A stretch of DNA of 64,000 nucleotides from Actinacidiphila yanglinensis (lineage in GTDB: Bacteria > Actinomycetota > Actinomycetes > Streptomycetales > Streptomycetaceae): contig NZ_FNVU01000014.1 of NCBI RefSeq assembly GCF_900107965.1, positions 139,182 to 203,181 on the forward strand. The letters run 5' to 3'. The translations under genes were made by a program, and so were the position numbers. Positions 6,727 through 17,800 of this stretch are shown piece by piece. The number at the start of each line of letters is the position of its first letter. Position 1 is the first letter of the stretch. The notes beneath the pieces were generated by a model that saw only the letters and a program-made list of their open reading frames with translations, searched no databases and was not told where the DNA came from.

Positions 6727-9480
6727 ATGCAGGTCACTCGGCAGCGTCGAACCACCGAGAGGGCGCAGATCACCCTGCTCGGCAGACGCGTGGGCCGCCG
6801 GACCGCTCTGGTGTCGGCGTGCATCACCGTCGTCCTCGGCGTCACCGGCACCGCGGTCGCCTCGACGCAGCAGTTCGGGACCCAGCAGGTGGGCCAGAGC
6901 ACGGACCACGGCCAGGTCATCTCCAGCGACCAGTACATCGACCCCTACGGCAGCCACACGGTCATCAACGACGGCAAGATCATGTCGTCGTCGGTGAGCC
7001 CGGACGGCACCCACCTCGCCGCCGCCGTCACCGACGGTGACGCGGCGCTGGACATCGTGGACCTGAAGACCTGGAAGGTCCAGCAGCTGGTCGGCAAGTC
7101 GTCGGCTGCGAGCCTGCAGATCAGCGGCAACGACGTGGGCCAGGAGGGCCCCACCTACTCCCCCGACGGTTCGCAGCTGTGGCTGGGACGGACCGACGGC
7201 TACACGAAGTTCACCGTGAACGCCGACGGCAGCCTTGCCAACCCCGTCGACATCAAGATCCCGGCGGACGGGGCCAAGCACGCGCTGGTGGGCGCCGCGG
7301 TCTTCTCGGCCGACGGCTCCACCGTGTACTCCGCGGTCAACGGCCAGAACCGGGTGGTCGCGCTCAACGCGGCCACCGGGGCCATCGAGCAGAGCTGGTC
7401 GGTGGGCAATGCCCCGCGCGGCATGGTCATGGTCGGCAGCAAGCTCTACGTGAGCAACGAGGGCGGCCGCCCGGCGCAGGCCGGCGACACCACGATGAAC
7501 TCGTACAACACCCAGGTGCCGGCCAACCCGCAGACCGGCGCCACCACCTCCGGCACGGTCAGCGTCATCAACCTGGCGAATCCGGCCGCCACCCCGGCGA
7601 GCATCAACGTCGGTCTGCACCCGACCGCGGTGTACGCGAGCAAGGGCACGGTGTTCGTCACCAACACCGCCAGCAACAGCGTGTCGGTCATCGACAGCGC
7701 GCGCGACAAGGTCGTGCAGACCATCTCCACCCAGCCGTGGCCGGAGGCGTCGGTGGGCTACGAGCCCAACGCGATAACCCTCACCGGCGACGGTCGGCTG
7801 CTGGTGACGCTCGGCCGTGCCAACGCGGTCGCCGTCTACCGGTACTCGAACGCGCAGGAGCCGGTGAGCTACGTCGGCCTGCTCCCCACCGACTACTTCC
7901 CCGCCGAGATCGCCACCGTCGGCAAGCAGGTGGTCGTCTCCAACACCCGCGGTATCGACGCGCTGCGGCCCACCACCGCCGCCGGGCACGGCACCCACGA
8001 CACCACGTCGAGCGTGCAGCACTTCACGCTGCCCAGCGACAAGGTCATCAAGTCGTACACCGGCAAGGTCTTCCAGCAGAACGGCTGGACCAACAACGAC
8101 GTGAAGGAGGCCAAGGGCAAGAAGGCGAAGGCCGTCCCGGTCCCGGCGCGTATCGGCGACCCGTCAACGATCAAGCACGTCTTCCTGATCGTCAAGGAGA
8201 ACCGCACCTACGACCAGCTCTTCGGCGACATGCCGCAGGGCAACGGCGACCCGGCGCTGGCACAGTTCGGCGAGAACGTGACGCCGAACCAGCACGCGCT
8301 GGCCTCGCAGTTCGGGCTGTACGACAACACGTACGACATCGGCACAAACTCCGCCGAGGGCCACAACTGGCTGATGCAGTCCGACGACCCGGAGTACACC
8401 GAGTCCTCGGCCGGCGAGTACCTGCGCAGCTACGACACCGAGAACGACGCCCTGGGCCACCAGAAGTCCGGTTTCCTGTGGACCGGTGCCGAGGCGGCCG
8501 GGAACACCGTCAAGGACTACGGCGAGTTCCAGTCGCTGGAGAGCAAGCCGGCCGGCGCGACCTGGCAGAACCTGTACTGCGACGGCAAGAACATGGCCGC
8601 GACCGGGGACCCGAGCGCCTACCCGATCCAGACCGGCTCGGCGATCCCGTCGCTCAACAGCGTGTCGGTCCCCGGCTTCCCGCTCTTCGACACCAGCGTC
8701 CCGGACGTCTACAAGGAACAGGTCTGGAAGCAGGACTTCGAGAAGAACGGTCCCGCGAACCTGAACATGTTCTGGCTCTCCAACGACCACACCGGTGGTC
8801 CCGCGAGCCCCGCCGCCCAGGTCGCGGACAACGACCTCGCGGTCGGCCGGATGGTCGACGAGATCACGCACAGCAAGTACTGGAAGGACTCGGCGATCTT
8901 CATCGCCGAGGACGACTCCCAGGCCGGCCTCGACCACGTCGACGGTCACCGTGCGCCGATCCAGATCATCAGCCCGTACGCCCAGCACGGCAAGGTCGAC
9001 AACCACTACTACACGCAGATCACCATGATCCGCACCATCGAGCAGATCCTCGGGATCCAGCCGATGAACCAGAAGGACGCCGCGGCCACCCCGATGACCA
9101 CGGCGTTCACCAGCAAGCCGAACGACACGCCGTTCACCGCGGTCCCCAACCGGACCTCGCTCACCGACGGCCTGGCCACGCAGCCCTCCTGCGGTCCGGA
9201 CACCCCCGCGCCGCAGGACCCCAACGCGGCGGCAGTGCCCGCGACCAAGAAGGCACCGGCAGCCGAGCAGGACGTCGCGGCGCAGTGGGCCACGTGGAAG
9301 TCGCACCAGCGGCTGACCGGTCCCAACGCCGTGGCCGACTACTCGAACCCCGAGCAGATGAACCACTTCACCTGGTACGAGACGCACAACTGGACGACGC
9401 CGTACCCCGGTGAGAAGAAGATCTACACGCCCGACGACGTGCCGGGCGCCTTCATCCCCTCGTCCGACAACGACGACTGA
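6727..9480 (+). CDS. Secreted YncE-like beta-propeller / phosphoesterase-family protein
   Basis: A 917-residue exported protein. A basic N-terminus (TTERAQITLLGRRVGRR) precedes a hydrophobic segment ending near TAVAST, a signal peptide or anchor. Residues about 70-440 carry the repeated strands of a YVTN/YncE-type beta-propeller (SSSVSPDGTHLAAAV, TVSVINLANPAATPASINVG, VFVTNTASNSVSVIDSARDK). Residues about 480-790 match the phosphoesterase family that includes phospholipase C and acid phosphatases: KHVFLIVKENRTYDQLFGDM near 481 and FIAEDDSQAGLDHVDGHRAP near 724. This two-part layout is recurrent in actinobacteria. It likely hydrolyses a phosphodiester or monoester outside the cell. Tight linkage to an ABC exporter suggests a shared role in envelope maintenance; the substrate is unknown. 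Confidence 0.88.
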   Translation: MQVTRQRRTTERAQITLLGRRVGRRTALVSACITVVLGVTGTAVASTQQFGTQQVGQSTDHGQVISSDQYIDPYGSHTVINDGKIMSSSVSPDGTHLAAAVTDGDAALDIVDLKTWKVQQLVGKSSAASLQISGNDVGQEGPTYSPDGSQLWLGRTDGYTKFTVNADGSLANPVDIKIPADGAKHALVGAAVFSADGSTVYSAVNGQNRVVALNAATGAIEQSWSVGNAPRGMVMVGSKLYVSNEGGRPAQAGDTTMNSYNTQVPANPQTGATTSGTVSVINLANPAATPASINVGLHPTAVYASKGTVFVTNTASNSVSVIDSARDKVVQTISTQPWPEASVGYEPNAITLTGDGRLLVTLGRANAVAVYRYSNAQEPVSYVGLLPTDYFPAEIATVGKQVVVSNTRGIDALRPTTAAGHGTHDTTSSVQHFTLPSDKVIKSYTGKVFQQNGWTNNDVKEAKGKKAKAVPVPARIGDPSTIKHVFLIVKENRTYDQLFGDMPQGNGDPALAQFGENVTPNQHALASQFGLYDNTYDIGTNSAEGHNWLMQSDDPEYTESSAGEYLRSYDTENDALGHQKSGFLWTGAEAAGNTVKDYGEFQSLESKPAGATWQNLYCDGKNMAATGDPSAYPIQTGSAIPSLNSVSVPGFPLFDTSVPDVYKEQVWKQDFEKNGPANLNMFWLSNDHTGGPASPAAQVADNDLAVGRMVDEITHSKYWKDSAIFIAEDDSQAGLDHVDGHRAPIQIISPYAQHGKVDNHYYTQITMIRTIEQILGIQPMNQKDAAATPMTTAFTSKPNDTPFTAVPNRTSLTDGLATQPSCGPDTPAPQDPNAAAVPATKKAPAAEQDVAAQWATWKSHQRLTGPNAVADYSNPEQMNHFTWYETHNWTTPYPGEKKIYTPDDVPGAFIPSSDNDD

Positions 9481-9509
9481 CCCGACCCGATCGCATCGGA
9501 TCACACCAG

Positions 9510-9545
9510 GGGCCCCCGCCCGGCGTCACCGCCGGGCGGGGGCCC
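9510..9545 (+). terminator. Strong hairpin terminator after the ABC/phosphoesterase operon
   Basis: A perfect 16-bp GC stem (arms 9510-9525 and 9530-9545) with a TCAC loop, 30 bases after the stop codon. There is no T-tract, which is common for terminators in high-GC actinomycetes. Confidence 0.8.
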
Positions 9546-9617
9546 GCCCGTTCCCGGCCCGTTCCGGCCGGCGCACCCCTGGACAGCGGCCCTACCGATG
9601 GGTCACCCTTCACCACC

Positions 9618-10430
9618 ATGAACTCCGCCCCGTCCGACCTCACCGCGGGATCACCGCTGTCCGTGGCGATCGCCGGTGTCGCCGGGCAGATAGCTCAGTT
9701 GCTCCGCTCCACCCCGGACCCGTCCGTGCCGATCCCCGGCGCCCGGTGGACGGTCGGCGAGGCCGGCGCGCACCTGGTCCTGGCGGGCGAGCTGATGGCG
9801 GACCTCGCCGCGGGCCGGGAGCGGGCCTACGGCGACGGGACCGCGGGGAGCCTGGCGGCGGCCAACGAGCTGTCGCTGGCCGGCTTCACCGAACGCGACG
9901 GGGGCGTCCTCGCGGACGGGATCGTGCGCCATGCGCAGGCGTTCACCGACGCCGCCGCGCCGCGGCCGGCCGACCGGCCGGTGGTCACCCCGCTGGGCCC
10001 GATGGATCTGGGCACCCTCGGCTCCTACCTGCTGACCCACCTGCTCGGCCACGGCTACGACATCGCGGTGGCCCTGGGCCGGCCGCACATGATCGACCGC
10101 GAGCGGGTCGGCCTGACACTGCCGTTCGTGACCACCGCGATGCCCAGGGTGGTCGACCCGCGGGCCGCCGCGGGCCACAACGCCCGCTACGAGCTGCGGT
10201 TGCGCGGCGGGCCCCGGTTCGGGGTGGACTTCACCGACGGCGCGGTGACCGTGACCGAGGAGGTACCGCGCCGCCCCGACTGCACGATCGTGGCCGAACC
10301 GGTCACCTTCCTGCTCATCGCGCTCGGCCGGCGCACCAGCACGGGCGCGCTCGCCCGGGGCAAGATCCTGGCCTGGGGACGCCGGCCCTGGCTGGCGCCC
10401 GGTTTCCCCGCGCTGTTCACGGCCCCCTAG
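9618..10430 (+). CDS. TIGR03083 / maleylpyruvate isomerase-like (DinB-fold) protein with SCP2-like tail
   Basis: A 270-residue cytosolic protein. The first 150 residues fit the actinobacterial DinB-like, mycothiol-dependent maleylpyruvate isomerase family: IPGARWTVGEAGAHLVLAGE supplies the first conserved His, and THLLGHGYDIAVALGRP supplies the later metal-ligand His pair. Residues about 175-262 resemble an SCP2 sterol-carrier-like fold (FGVDFTDGAVTVTEE, RPDCTIVAEPVTFLLIALGR). Members bind a divalent metal and use mycothiol or similar thiols, but most have no assigned substrate. It is transcribed alone, after the hairpin at 9510, and converges on the amidase gene. Confidence 0.8.
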   Translation: MNSAPSDLTAGSPLSVAIAGVAGQIAQLLRSTPDPSVPIPGARWTVGEAGAHLVLAGELMADLAAGRERAYGDGTAGSLAAANELSLAGFTERDGGVLADGIVRHAQAFTDAAAPRPADRPVVTPLGPMDLGTLGSYLLTHLLGHGYDIAVALGRPHMIDRERVGLTLPFVTTAMPRVVDPRAAAGHNARYELRLRGGPRFGVDFTDGAVTVTEEVPRRPDCTIVAEPVTFLLIALGRRTSTGALARGKILAWGRRPWLAPGFPALFTAP

Positions 10431-10448
10431 GTGGATTGACCCGCAGCG

Positions 10449-11180
10449 CTAGCCGTCCCGGGCGGCCTCCTCGCGCAGCCGGGCGGCGGCCTGCCGGACC
10501 CACGGCAGGTCGTTGTAGAGGGCCTGCCCCGGGCAGTCGGTCTGGTACACGTCGCGGTGGCCGGAGATGGCGTTCAGCTCCACGGCGGTGCCCTTCGGGT
10601 ACCTGCTGCTGTTGTTGCTGGAGACCAGGCGCACCTTGCCCAGCGGGTTGACGTCCGGGTCCAGTTTCCAGGCGGCTATCTCGGCGATGGCCTCCAGCAT
10701 GGGGACGGGCACCTTCTGGCCGGCACCGAAGTTGCCGAGCGCCGCTATCCCGACCGTGTCGTTGTTGAAGCCCTCGCTGTGCGCTCCCCGCACGTCGCGT
10801 TCGGCGCTCCCGGTCCGCCCCTCGTAGATCCCGCCGCACCGGTCGACGATGAAGTTGTAGCCGAGGTCGTCCCAGCCCAGCGCGATGTGGCGCTGTTCGA
10901 GCGCCACCAGCATGCGGGGGACGTCCTTCTTGCAGTCGTAGTCGTTGGGGTTGTCCGTGTGGTGTACGAACACCGCCCTGACCGAGCGGTCGTAGACCAG
11001 CCCCGGCCGTACGTCCTTCTCGTCCGCGTGCCAGCCCGCGCGCAGGATCACGGCCGGCCGCAGCGACACCGGGTGCACGTCGGCCGAAGGCGCGTGCGCC
11101 GGGTGCTGCGGCGCCGAGCAGGTCACGAGAAAGGCCATCGCCGGCAGGTACGGAACCAGCTTGAACCTGTGCAGCCGCAT
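10449..11180 (-). CDS. Peptidoglycan-recognition-type N-acetylmuramoyl-L-alanine amidase, exported
   Basis: A 243-residue protein with an N-terminal hydrophobic segment (LVPYLPAMAFLVTC) that acts as an export signal. The sequence LVTCS resembles a lipobox but has Thr where Gly, Ala or Ser is usual, so lipidation is uncertain. The Amidase_2/PGRP fold spans residues about 45-225: RAVFVHHTDNPNDY has the first zinc His, LGWDDLGYNFIVDRCGGIYE the conserved Tyr region, and NAISGHRDVYQTDCPG the second His and the zinc Cys. It should cleave the lactyl-Ala bond of peptidoglycan stems outside the membrane. It faces the TIGR03083 gene tail to tail with an 18-base gap. Confidence 0.88.
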   Translation of the reverse strand: MRLHRFKLVPYLPAMAFLVTCSAPQHPAHAPSADVHPVSLRPAVILRAGWHADEKDVRPGLVYDRSVRAVFVHHTDNPNDYDCKKDVPRMLVALEQRHIALGWDDLGYNFIVDRCGGIYEGRTGSAERDVRGAHSEGFNNDTVGIAALGNFGAGQKVPVPMLEAIAEIAAWKLDPDVNPLGKVRLVSSNNSSRYPKGTAVELNAISGHRDVYQTDCPGQALYNDLPWVRQAAARLREEAARDG

Positions 11181-11300
11181 GCCGTCCAGCCTCGGTGCAT
11201 CGGGGCGGGCCGGACATTCGCGCGGGCCGTTCGGGTGAATTTCAGGGCTCTTGCCCGGCGTGTCCGGCGTGGCGCGCGGGCGATCCGGGCGCGGTGCTGT

Positions 11301-12722
<1,422 letters not shown>

Positions 12723-12966
12723 CTGCTGATTCCCACCCTCCGTGCCGCGGCGTCCGGACCCGGGGCCCGCCACGGGTCGGCCGCGGCCCGTACCTCATTC
12801 AACAACAGCCCCACCGCGAGGGGACCCGCCGGGGGTGAGGGACGCGCGCGGAGCCCGCCGCGAGGGCGCCGTCCCGGTGCCCGGTTTCAGGCCGGCGGGG
12901 GCGGCGCCGGCCGGGTGAAGCCGGGCTGAAACCGCGCTGAATGCGGCCGGCCGCACGCTCTGCGGC

Positions 12967-13983
12967 ATGACGACGACAGCCACCGCACCCACGCGGGACC
13001 TCGCGATCGCGGCCACCGGGCTGCGCAAGGCCTACGGCGAGAAGACCGTCCTGGACGGCATCGACCTGGCGGTCCCGGCCGGCACGGTCTTCTCCCTGCT
13101 GGGCCCGAACGGCGCGGGCAAGACCACCGCCGTGCAGATCCTCTCCACCCTGATCGGCGCCGACGGCGGCGACGTCCGGGTCGCCGGGTACGACCTGGCC
13201 ACCCAGGCGCACGCCGTCCGCGCGGCGATCGGGGTCACCGGGCAGTTCTCCGCGGTGGACAACCTGATCACCGGCGAGGAGAACATGCTCCTCATGGCGG
13301 ACCTGCACCACCTGGGCCGCCGCGAGGGCCGCCGGATCACCGCCGAACTGCTGGCGGCCTTCGACCTGGTGGAGGCGGCGGGGAAGCCGGCGTCCACCTA
13401 CTCCGGCGGGATGCGGCGGCGGCTCGACATCGCCATGACGCTGGTCGGCGGACCGCGGGTGATCTTCCTCGACGAGCCGACCACCGGCCTGGACCCGCGC
13501 AGCCGGCACGGCATGTGGCGGATCATCCGCGACCTCGTCGCCGACGGGGTCACCGTCTTCCTCACCACCCAGTACCTGGACGAGGCCGACGAGCTCGCGG
13601 ACCGGATCGCGGTGCTGGACGGTGGCCGGCTGGTCGCCCAGGGGACGGCGGAGGAACTCAAGCGGCTCGTGCCGGGCGGCCACGTCCGGCTGCGGTTCAC
13701 CGACCCCGCGGCCTACGGGTCCGCCGCCGCGGCCCTGCGCGAGGCGTCCCGCGACGACGCGTCGCTGACCCTCCGGATCCCCAGCGACGGCGGCCAGCGC
13801 CAACTGCGCGCCGTCCTCGACTGGCTGGACACCGCGGGAGTCGAGGCCGACGAGCTGACCGTGCACACCCCGGACCTCGACGACGTCTTCTTCGCCCTGA
13901 CCGCGTCGCCCACGTCGCCCGCGTCACCCTCCGCTCCCGCCGCGCCCGCGGCCGGCGCCGACTCCAAGGAGACCGTCCGATGA
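12967..13983 (+). CDS. Daunorubicin-resistance (DrrA)-type ABC transporter ATPase
   Basis: A 338-residue ATP-binding subunit. Walker A is LLGPNGAGKTTAVQ near residue 45, the signature STYSGGMRRRLDIA is near 140, and Walker B VIFLDEPTTGLDPRSR is near 163. The DrrA-typical FLTTQYLDEADELADRIAVL follows. The C-terminal 100 residues contain the accessory region of this family and end in a short Ala/Pro stretch. It pairs with the permease that begins at 13980 through an ATGA overlap. Homologues export anthracyclines and other hydrophobic compounds. No biosynthetic genes lie next to it, so the substrate is unknown; a self-defence or xenobiotic role is likely. Confidence 0.93.
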   Translation: MTTTATAPTRDLAIAATGLRKAYGEKTVLDGIDLAVPAGTVFSLLGPNGAGKTTAVQILSTLIGADGGDVRVAGYDLATQAHAVRAAIGVTGQFSAVDNLITGEENMLLMADLHHLGRREGRRITAELLAAFDLVEAAGKPASTYSGGMRRRLDIAMTLVGGPRVIFLDEPTTGLDPRSRHGMWRIIRDLVADGVTVFLTTQYLDEADELADRIAVLDGGRLVAQGTAEELKRLVPGGHVRLRFTDPAAYGSAAAALREASRDDASLTLRIPSDGGQRQLRAVLDWLDTAGVEADELTVHTPDLDDVFFALTASPTSPASPSAPAAPAAGADSKETVR

Positions 13984-14816
13984 GCGCCCCGTCCCTCTCC
14001 CCGTCCCCCGCCGCCTCGCCGTCGCCGTCCCCGTCCCTGCGCCTGACCGTGCGCGACTCCGCCACGATGCTGCGGCGCAACCTGCTGCACGCCCGCCGCT
14101 ACCCGTCGCTGACCCTCAACGTCCTGCTCACCCCGGTCGTCCTGCTGCTGCTCTTCGTGTACGTCCTCGGGGACACCCTGAGTGCCGGGCTCGCCGGCCA
14201 CCCCGACCGCGGCCAGTACCTCGCCTACGTGGTCCCCGGCATCCTGATGCTGACCGTGGGCGGCGCCTCCCTCGGCACGGCGGTGTCGGTGTGCACCGAC
14301 ATGACCGAGGGCATCATCGCCCGCTTCCGCACGATGGCGATCTCGCGGGGCGCGGTGCTGTTCGGCCATGTCGCGGGTGGCGTCCTCCAGGTGATGATCA
14401 GCGTGGTGCTCGTCACCGGCGTCGCGCTGGCCATCGGCTTCCGGCCCGACGCCACGCCGGTGGAGTGGCTCGCGGCGCTCGGCCTGGCGGTCCTGGTCAG
14501 CCTGGCGCTGACCTGGCTGGCGGTCGGGATCGGGCTGTCGTCGCCGACCCCGGAGGGGGCCAGCAACGTCGGCCTGCCGCTGCTGATGCTGCCGTTCCTC
14601 GGCAGCGCGTTCGTGCCGGTGGACTCGATGCCCGGCTGGTTCCGCTGGTTCGCCGAGTACCAGCCCTTCACGCCCTTCATCGAGACGCTGCGCGGCCTGC
14701 TGCTCGGCAGCGCGATCGGCAAGGACGGCTGGCTCGCGCTCGGTTGGGGCGTCGCCCTCGTCGTCCTCGGTCAACTCTGGTCGACGGCGCTGTTCACGCG
14801 TGACCCGTCCCGCTGA
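13980..14816 (+). CDS. DrrB-type ABC-2 transporter permease
   Basis: A 278-residue permease with six predicted spans, beginning with a Ser/Pro-rich cytosolic stretch and then LRLTVRDSATMLRRNLLHAR, typical of DrrB-like ABC-2 proteins. Characteristic segments include VLLLLFVYVLGDTLSAGL, YLAYVVPGILMLTVGGASLG and FVPVDSMPGWFRWFAEYQPF, the last being the conserved region before the final helix. It forms the membrane channel for the ATPase at 12967-13983. Its 3' end overlaps the 3' end of the opposite-strand regulator gene by 23 bases, so the two transcripts are complementary there. Confidence 0.92.
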   Translation: MSAPSLSPSPAASPSPSPSLRLTVRDSATMLRRNLLHARRYPSLTLNVLLTPVVLLLLFVYVLGDTLSAGLAGHPDRGQYLAYVVPGILMLTVGGASLGTAVSVCTDMTEGIIARFRTMAISRGAVLFGHVAGGVLQVMISVVLVTGVALAIGFRPDATPVEWLAALGLAVLVSLALTWLAVGIGLSSPTPEGASNVGLPLLMLPFLGSAFVPVDSMPGWFRWFAEYQPFTPFIETLRGLLLGSAIGKDGWLALGWGVALVVLGQLWSTALFTRDPSR

Positions 14817-17800
14817 ACCGGCCGGCCAGCACGAGCGCCGTGCCCGCCAACTCCGCCCGCCCCAGGGCGGCGTACTCCGAGAGCGCCTCGGTGTACGCCG
14901 CCCCGTCGGCGTCCCGGCCCGCCGCGCGGGCGTCCGCGGTGGACATCGTCGGCTGGAACTCCCCGAGCACGCCGAGCCGTTCGGACAGCGCGAGCATCCG
15001 GACGGCGACGTCGATGTCCCCCCGCGCGACACCGACCAGGCCGAGGGCCAGCAGTACCGTGCCGTACAGCGGGAGTTCGGCGGGCGGCGCGGCTGCGGCC
15101 CCCGCAACCGGGGTGAGCCGTTCCACCAGCCGCGCGTGCAGGTCGCGGGTCAGGTCCGGGACCAGGTCGTGCCGGCGGTGACGGGCGTGCGCGGCGACGG
15201 CCGCCGCCCGGACCTGCATCGCCCAGTTGCCGAGGTACGGATCGGGGCCGTCCTGCCCCGTGTTCCCCTCCTCCACCGCCTGTGCCGCCTCGCGCCAGCG
15301 GCGCAGCCCGATCTCCGTCAGGCCGCGGGCGAGGGCGATCCCCGCGCGCACGGCCAGGTCGGTGCCGAAGTCGGCGGGGGTGGCCCCGGGCGCGTCGGGG
15401 AGCCGGTCGCGGACCGACTGCTCGCGCCAGTACTCCGCCTCGTCGATCGCGCCGCGCTGGAGGCAGGCGAGGACCAGGGCGGCGCGGATGCCCATCGAAT
15501 CGGCCCGGTCGCCCGTCTGCTCCTGGGCGGTCAGGCAGGCCAGCAGGTGCCGGTAGGCGTCCTCCCCCCGCGCCGTGCGCAGGCACAGCTCGCCGACCCG
15601 GGCATGGCCGAACAGCCGCAGCAGCGGGTGGTGGAGGGGTTCGAGGCATGCGAGCATGCGGCGGGCGGAGGCCAGCGCGCGGTCGACGTCGTGCTCGTGC
15701 TCCCACACGTAGCCGGCCACGCACTCCGCCACACCCGCCAGCATCGGCTCACTGTCCTCGCACAGCGCCCGCAGCGCCGGGGAGTACGGCGTGCGGATGC
15801 CGGGCATCGCGCGCAGCACCACCGCGAGGGCGCGCACGAGGGTGTCGGGCGGGGCCGGCGGCAGCCGGCGCAGCGTGGCGAACGGGCGCAGCGCGCGCGG
15901 GCCGACGCCCATGAACAGGCTTGCCGTGCAGACCACCGCGGCGGTCCTGGCGGTCTCGACGTACTCCGGTGCGGGCCGGTAACGGGAGAGCGGGGCCCCG
16001 GTGTCGGCGGCGAGCGCGACCAGGCGGAAGTAGCTGGAGTCGGTGGCCCACACGGTCGCGAGCACGGCGGTGGCGGCGGCGGTCGCGGCTCCGTCACCGC
16101 GCGCCAGGGCATGGCGCAGGGCGAGCACGAGGTTGTCCTGCTCGGCCCGGACCCGGTCCCAGGAGGCGAGCGGGTCCGGGCCGAGCAGCACGTCGTGGTG
16201 GGCGCGGCCGAAGTCCCGCGCCCAGCCGAGGAACCGCCCGGTCACCGCGTCGTCCTCGCCGGCCGCGGTGCGCCGGGCCGCGCTGAACTCCCGCACGCTC
16301 TCCAGCATCCGGAAGCGGATCCCGGCCGTGGTGTCGACGGCCGCGAGCAGCGACTGGTCCACCAGTTGCTCCAGCAGCAGGAGGCCGTCGGGGCCGTCGG
16401 GCCCGCCCGCGATCACGTGGTCGGCCGCGTCCGGCGTGAACCCGCCGGGGAAGACCGACAGGGCACGCAGCGCCGCCTGCCCGGCCGGTTCGAGCAGGTT
16501 CCAGCTCCACTCCACGACGGCGTGCAGGGTCCGGTGCCGCTCGGGGACGTCCCGGCCTGCGCCGCGCAGCAGCGCGAAGCGGTCCTGCAGCCGGCGGGCG
16601 ATCTCGGGCACCGACAGTGCGCGCACGCGTGCGGCGGCCAACTCCACGGCCAGGGGAAGCCCTTCGAGCCGCCCGCAGAGCTCCGCCACCTCCCGCGGCG
16701 GGAGTTCCACCCCGGGCCGGGCCGCCCGCGCCCGCTGCCGGAACAGTTCCGCGGCCGTCTCCGGGCTCAACTGCGGAAGCGCGTAGACCGATTCGGAGGT
16801 CAGTCCGAGCGGCGCGCGGCTGGTGGTCAGCACCCGCAGGTCCTTCGACACCGAGACGAGCCGGTGCACCAGCGCGGCGACGCCGGCGACGGCCTGCTCG
16901 CAGTTGTCCAGCACCAGAAGTGCGGGCCCGGGGCCGAGGCGGGCGGCGATGCGGGCGGGCGCGCCGTGCGGCGCCGCCGCCTCACCGCCGTGGCCGGACG
17001 CCGCGACACCGACGGCCGAGGCCACCTCGCCCGCGACGTCGGCGTCGGCGGTGACGCCCGCGAGGGGCACGAAGTACACCACCCGCTGCTCCGCCGCGCG
17101 GCTGACGGCCTGCGCCAGCCGGGTCTTGCCCAGCCCGCCCGGCCCGACGACGGAGACGACCCGCGCGGAGCGCAGCAGCCGCGCCACCGCGGCGACGTCC
17201 TCCGCCCGGCCGACCAGGGGGTTCGGTTCGTGCGGGACGCCCTGCCGCACCACCGGCGCCTCACCGCGCAGCAGTTCCTGGTGCACCGCTCTCGGTCCGG
17301 CGCCCGGGTCGCTGCCCAACGTGTCGCGCAGCTCGCGGCGATAGGTGTCGTAACGCGTCAGCGCCGCCGCCAGCCCGGCCGTTCTCGCCTCGCAGCGCAG
17401 CAGCTCCGCCAGCACCTCCTCGTCGCGCGGCAGCGCGCGGGCGAGCCCGGCGAGCGGCTCGGCCGCCTCCTCCCACCGCTCCAGCCGCGCCAGCGCGAGC
17501 GCGCGGCACCGGCTCAACGAGCGGTGTGCCGGGACACGTTCGGCGCGCAGCGCCAGCACCGGGTCGTGCAGGTCCTCGCCGGAGGCGGCGCCCACCCCGC
17601 CGTCCCACAACGCGAGCCCCGCCTCGGCCTCGGCCAGCGCGCCGGCGTGGTCGCCCGCCCGGCCCCGCTCCGTGCTCGCGGCCGCGTGCAGCAGCAGCGC
17701 GCAGCTGTCGACCTGCGCCTCGTCCAGCGCGAGACGGTAGCCGCCCGGCGTGGTGACGACGACGTCGGGCCCGAGCTGCGCCCTGACCCGGGAGACCAGC

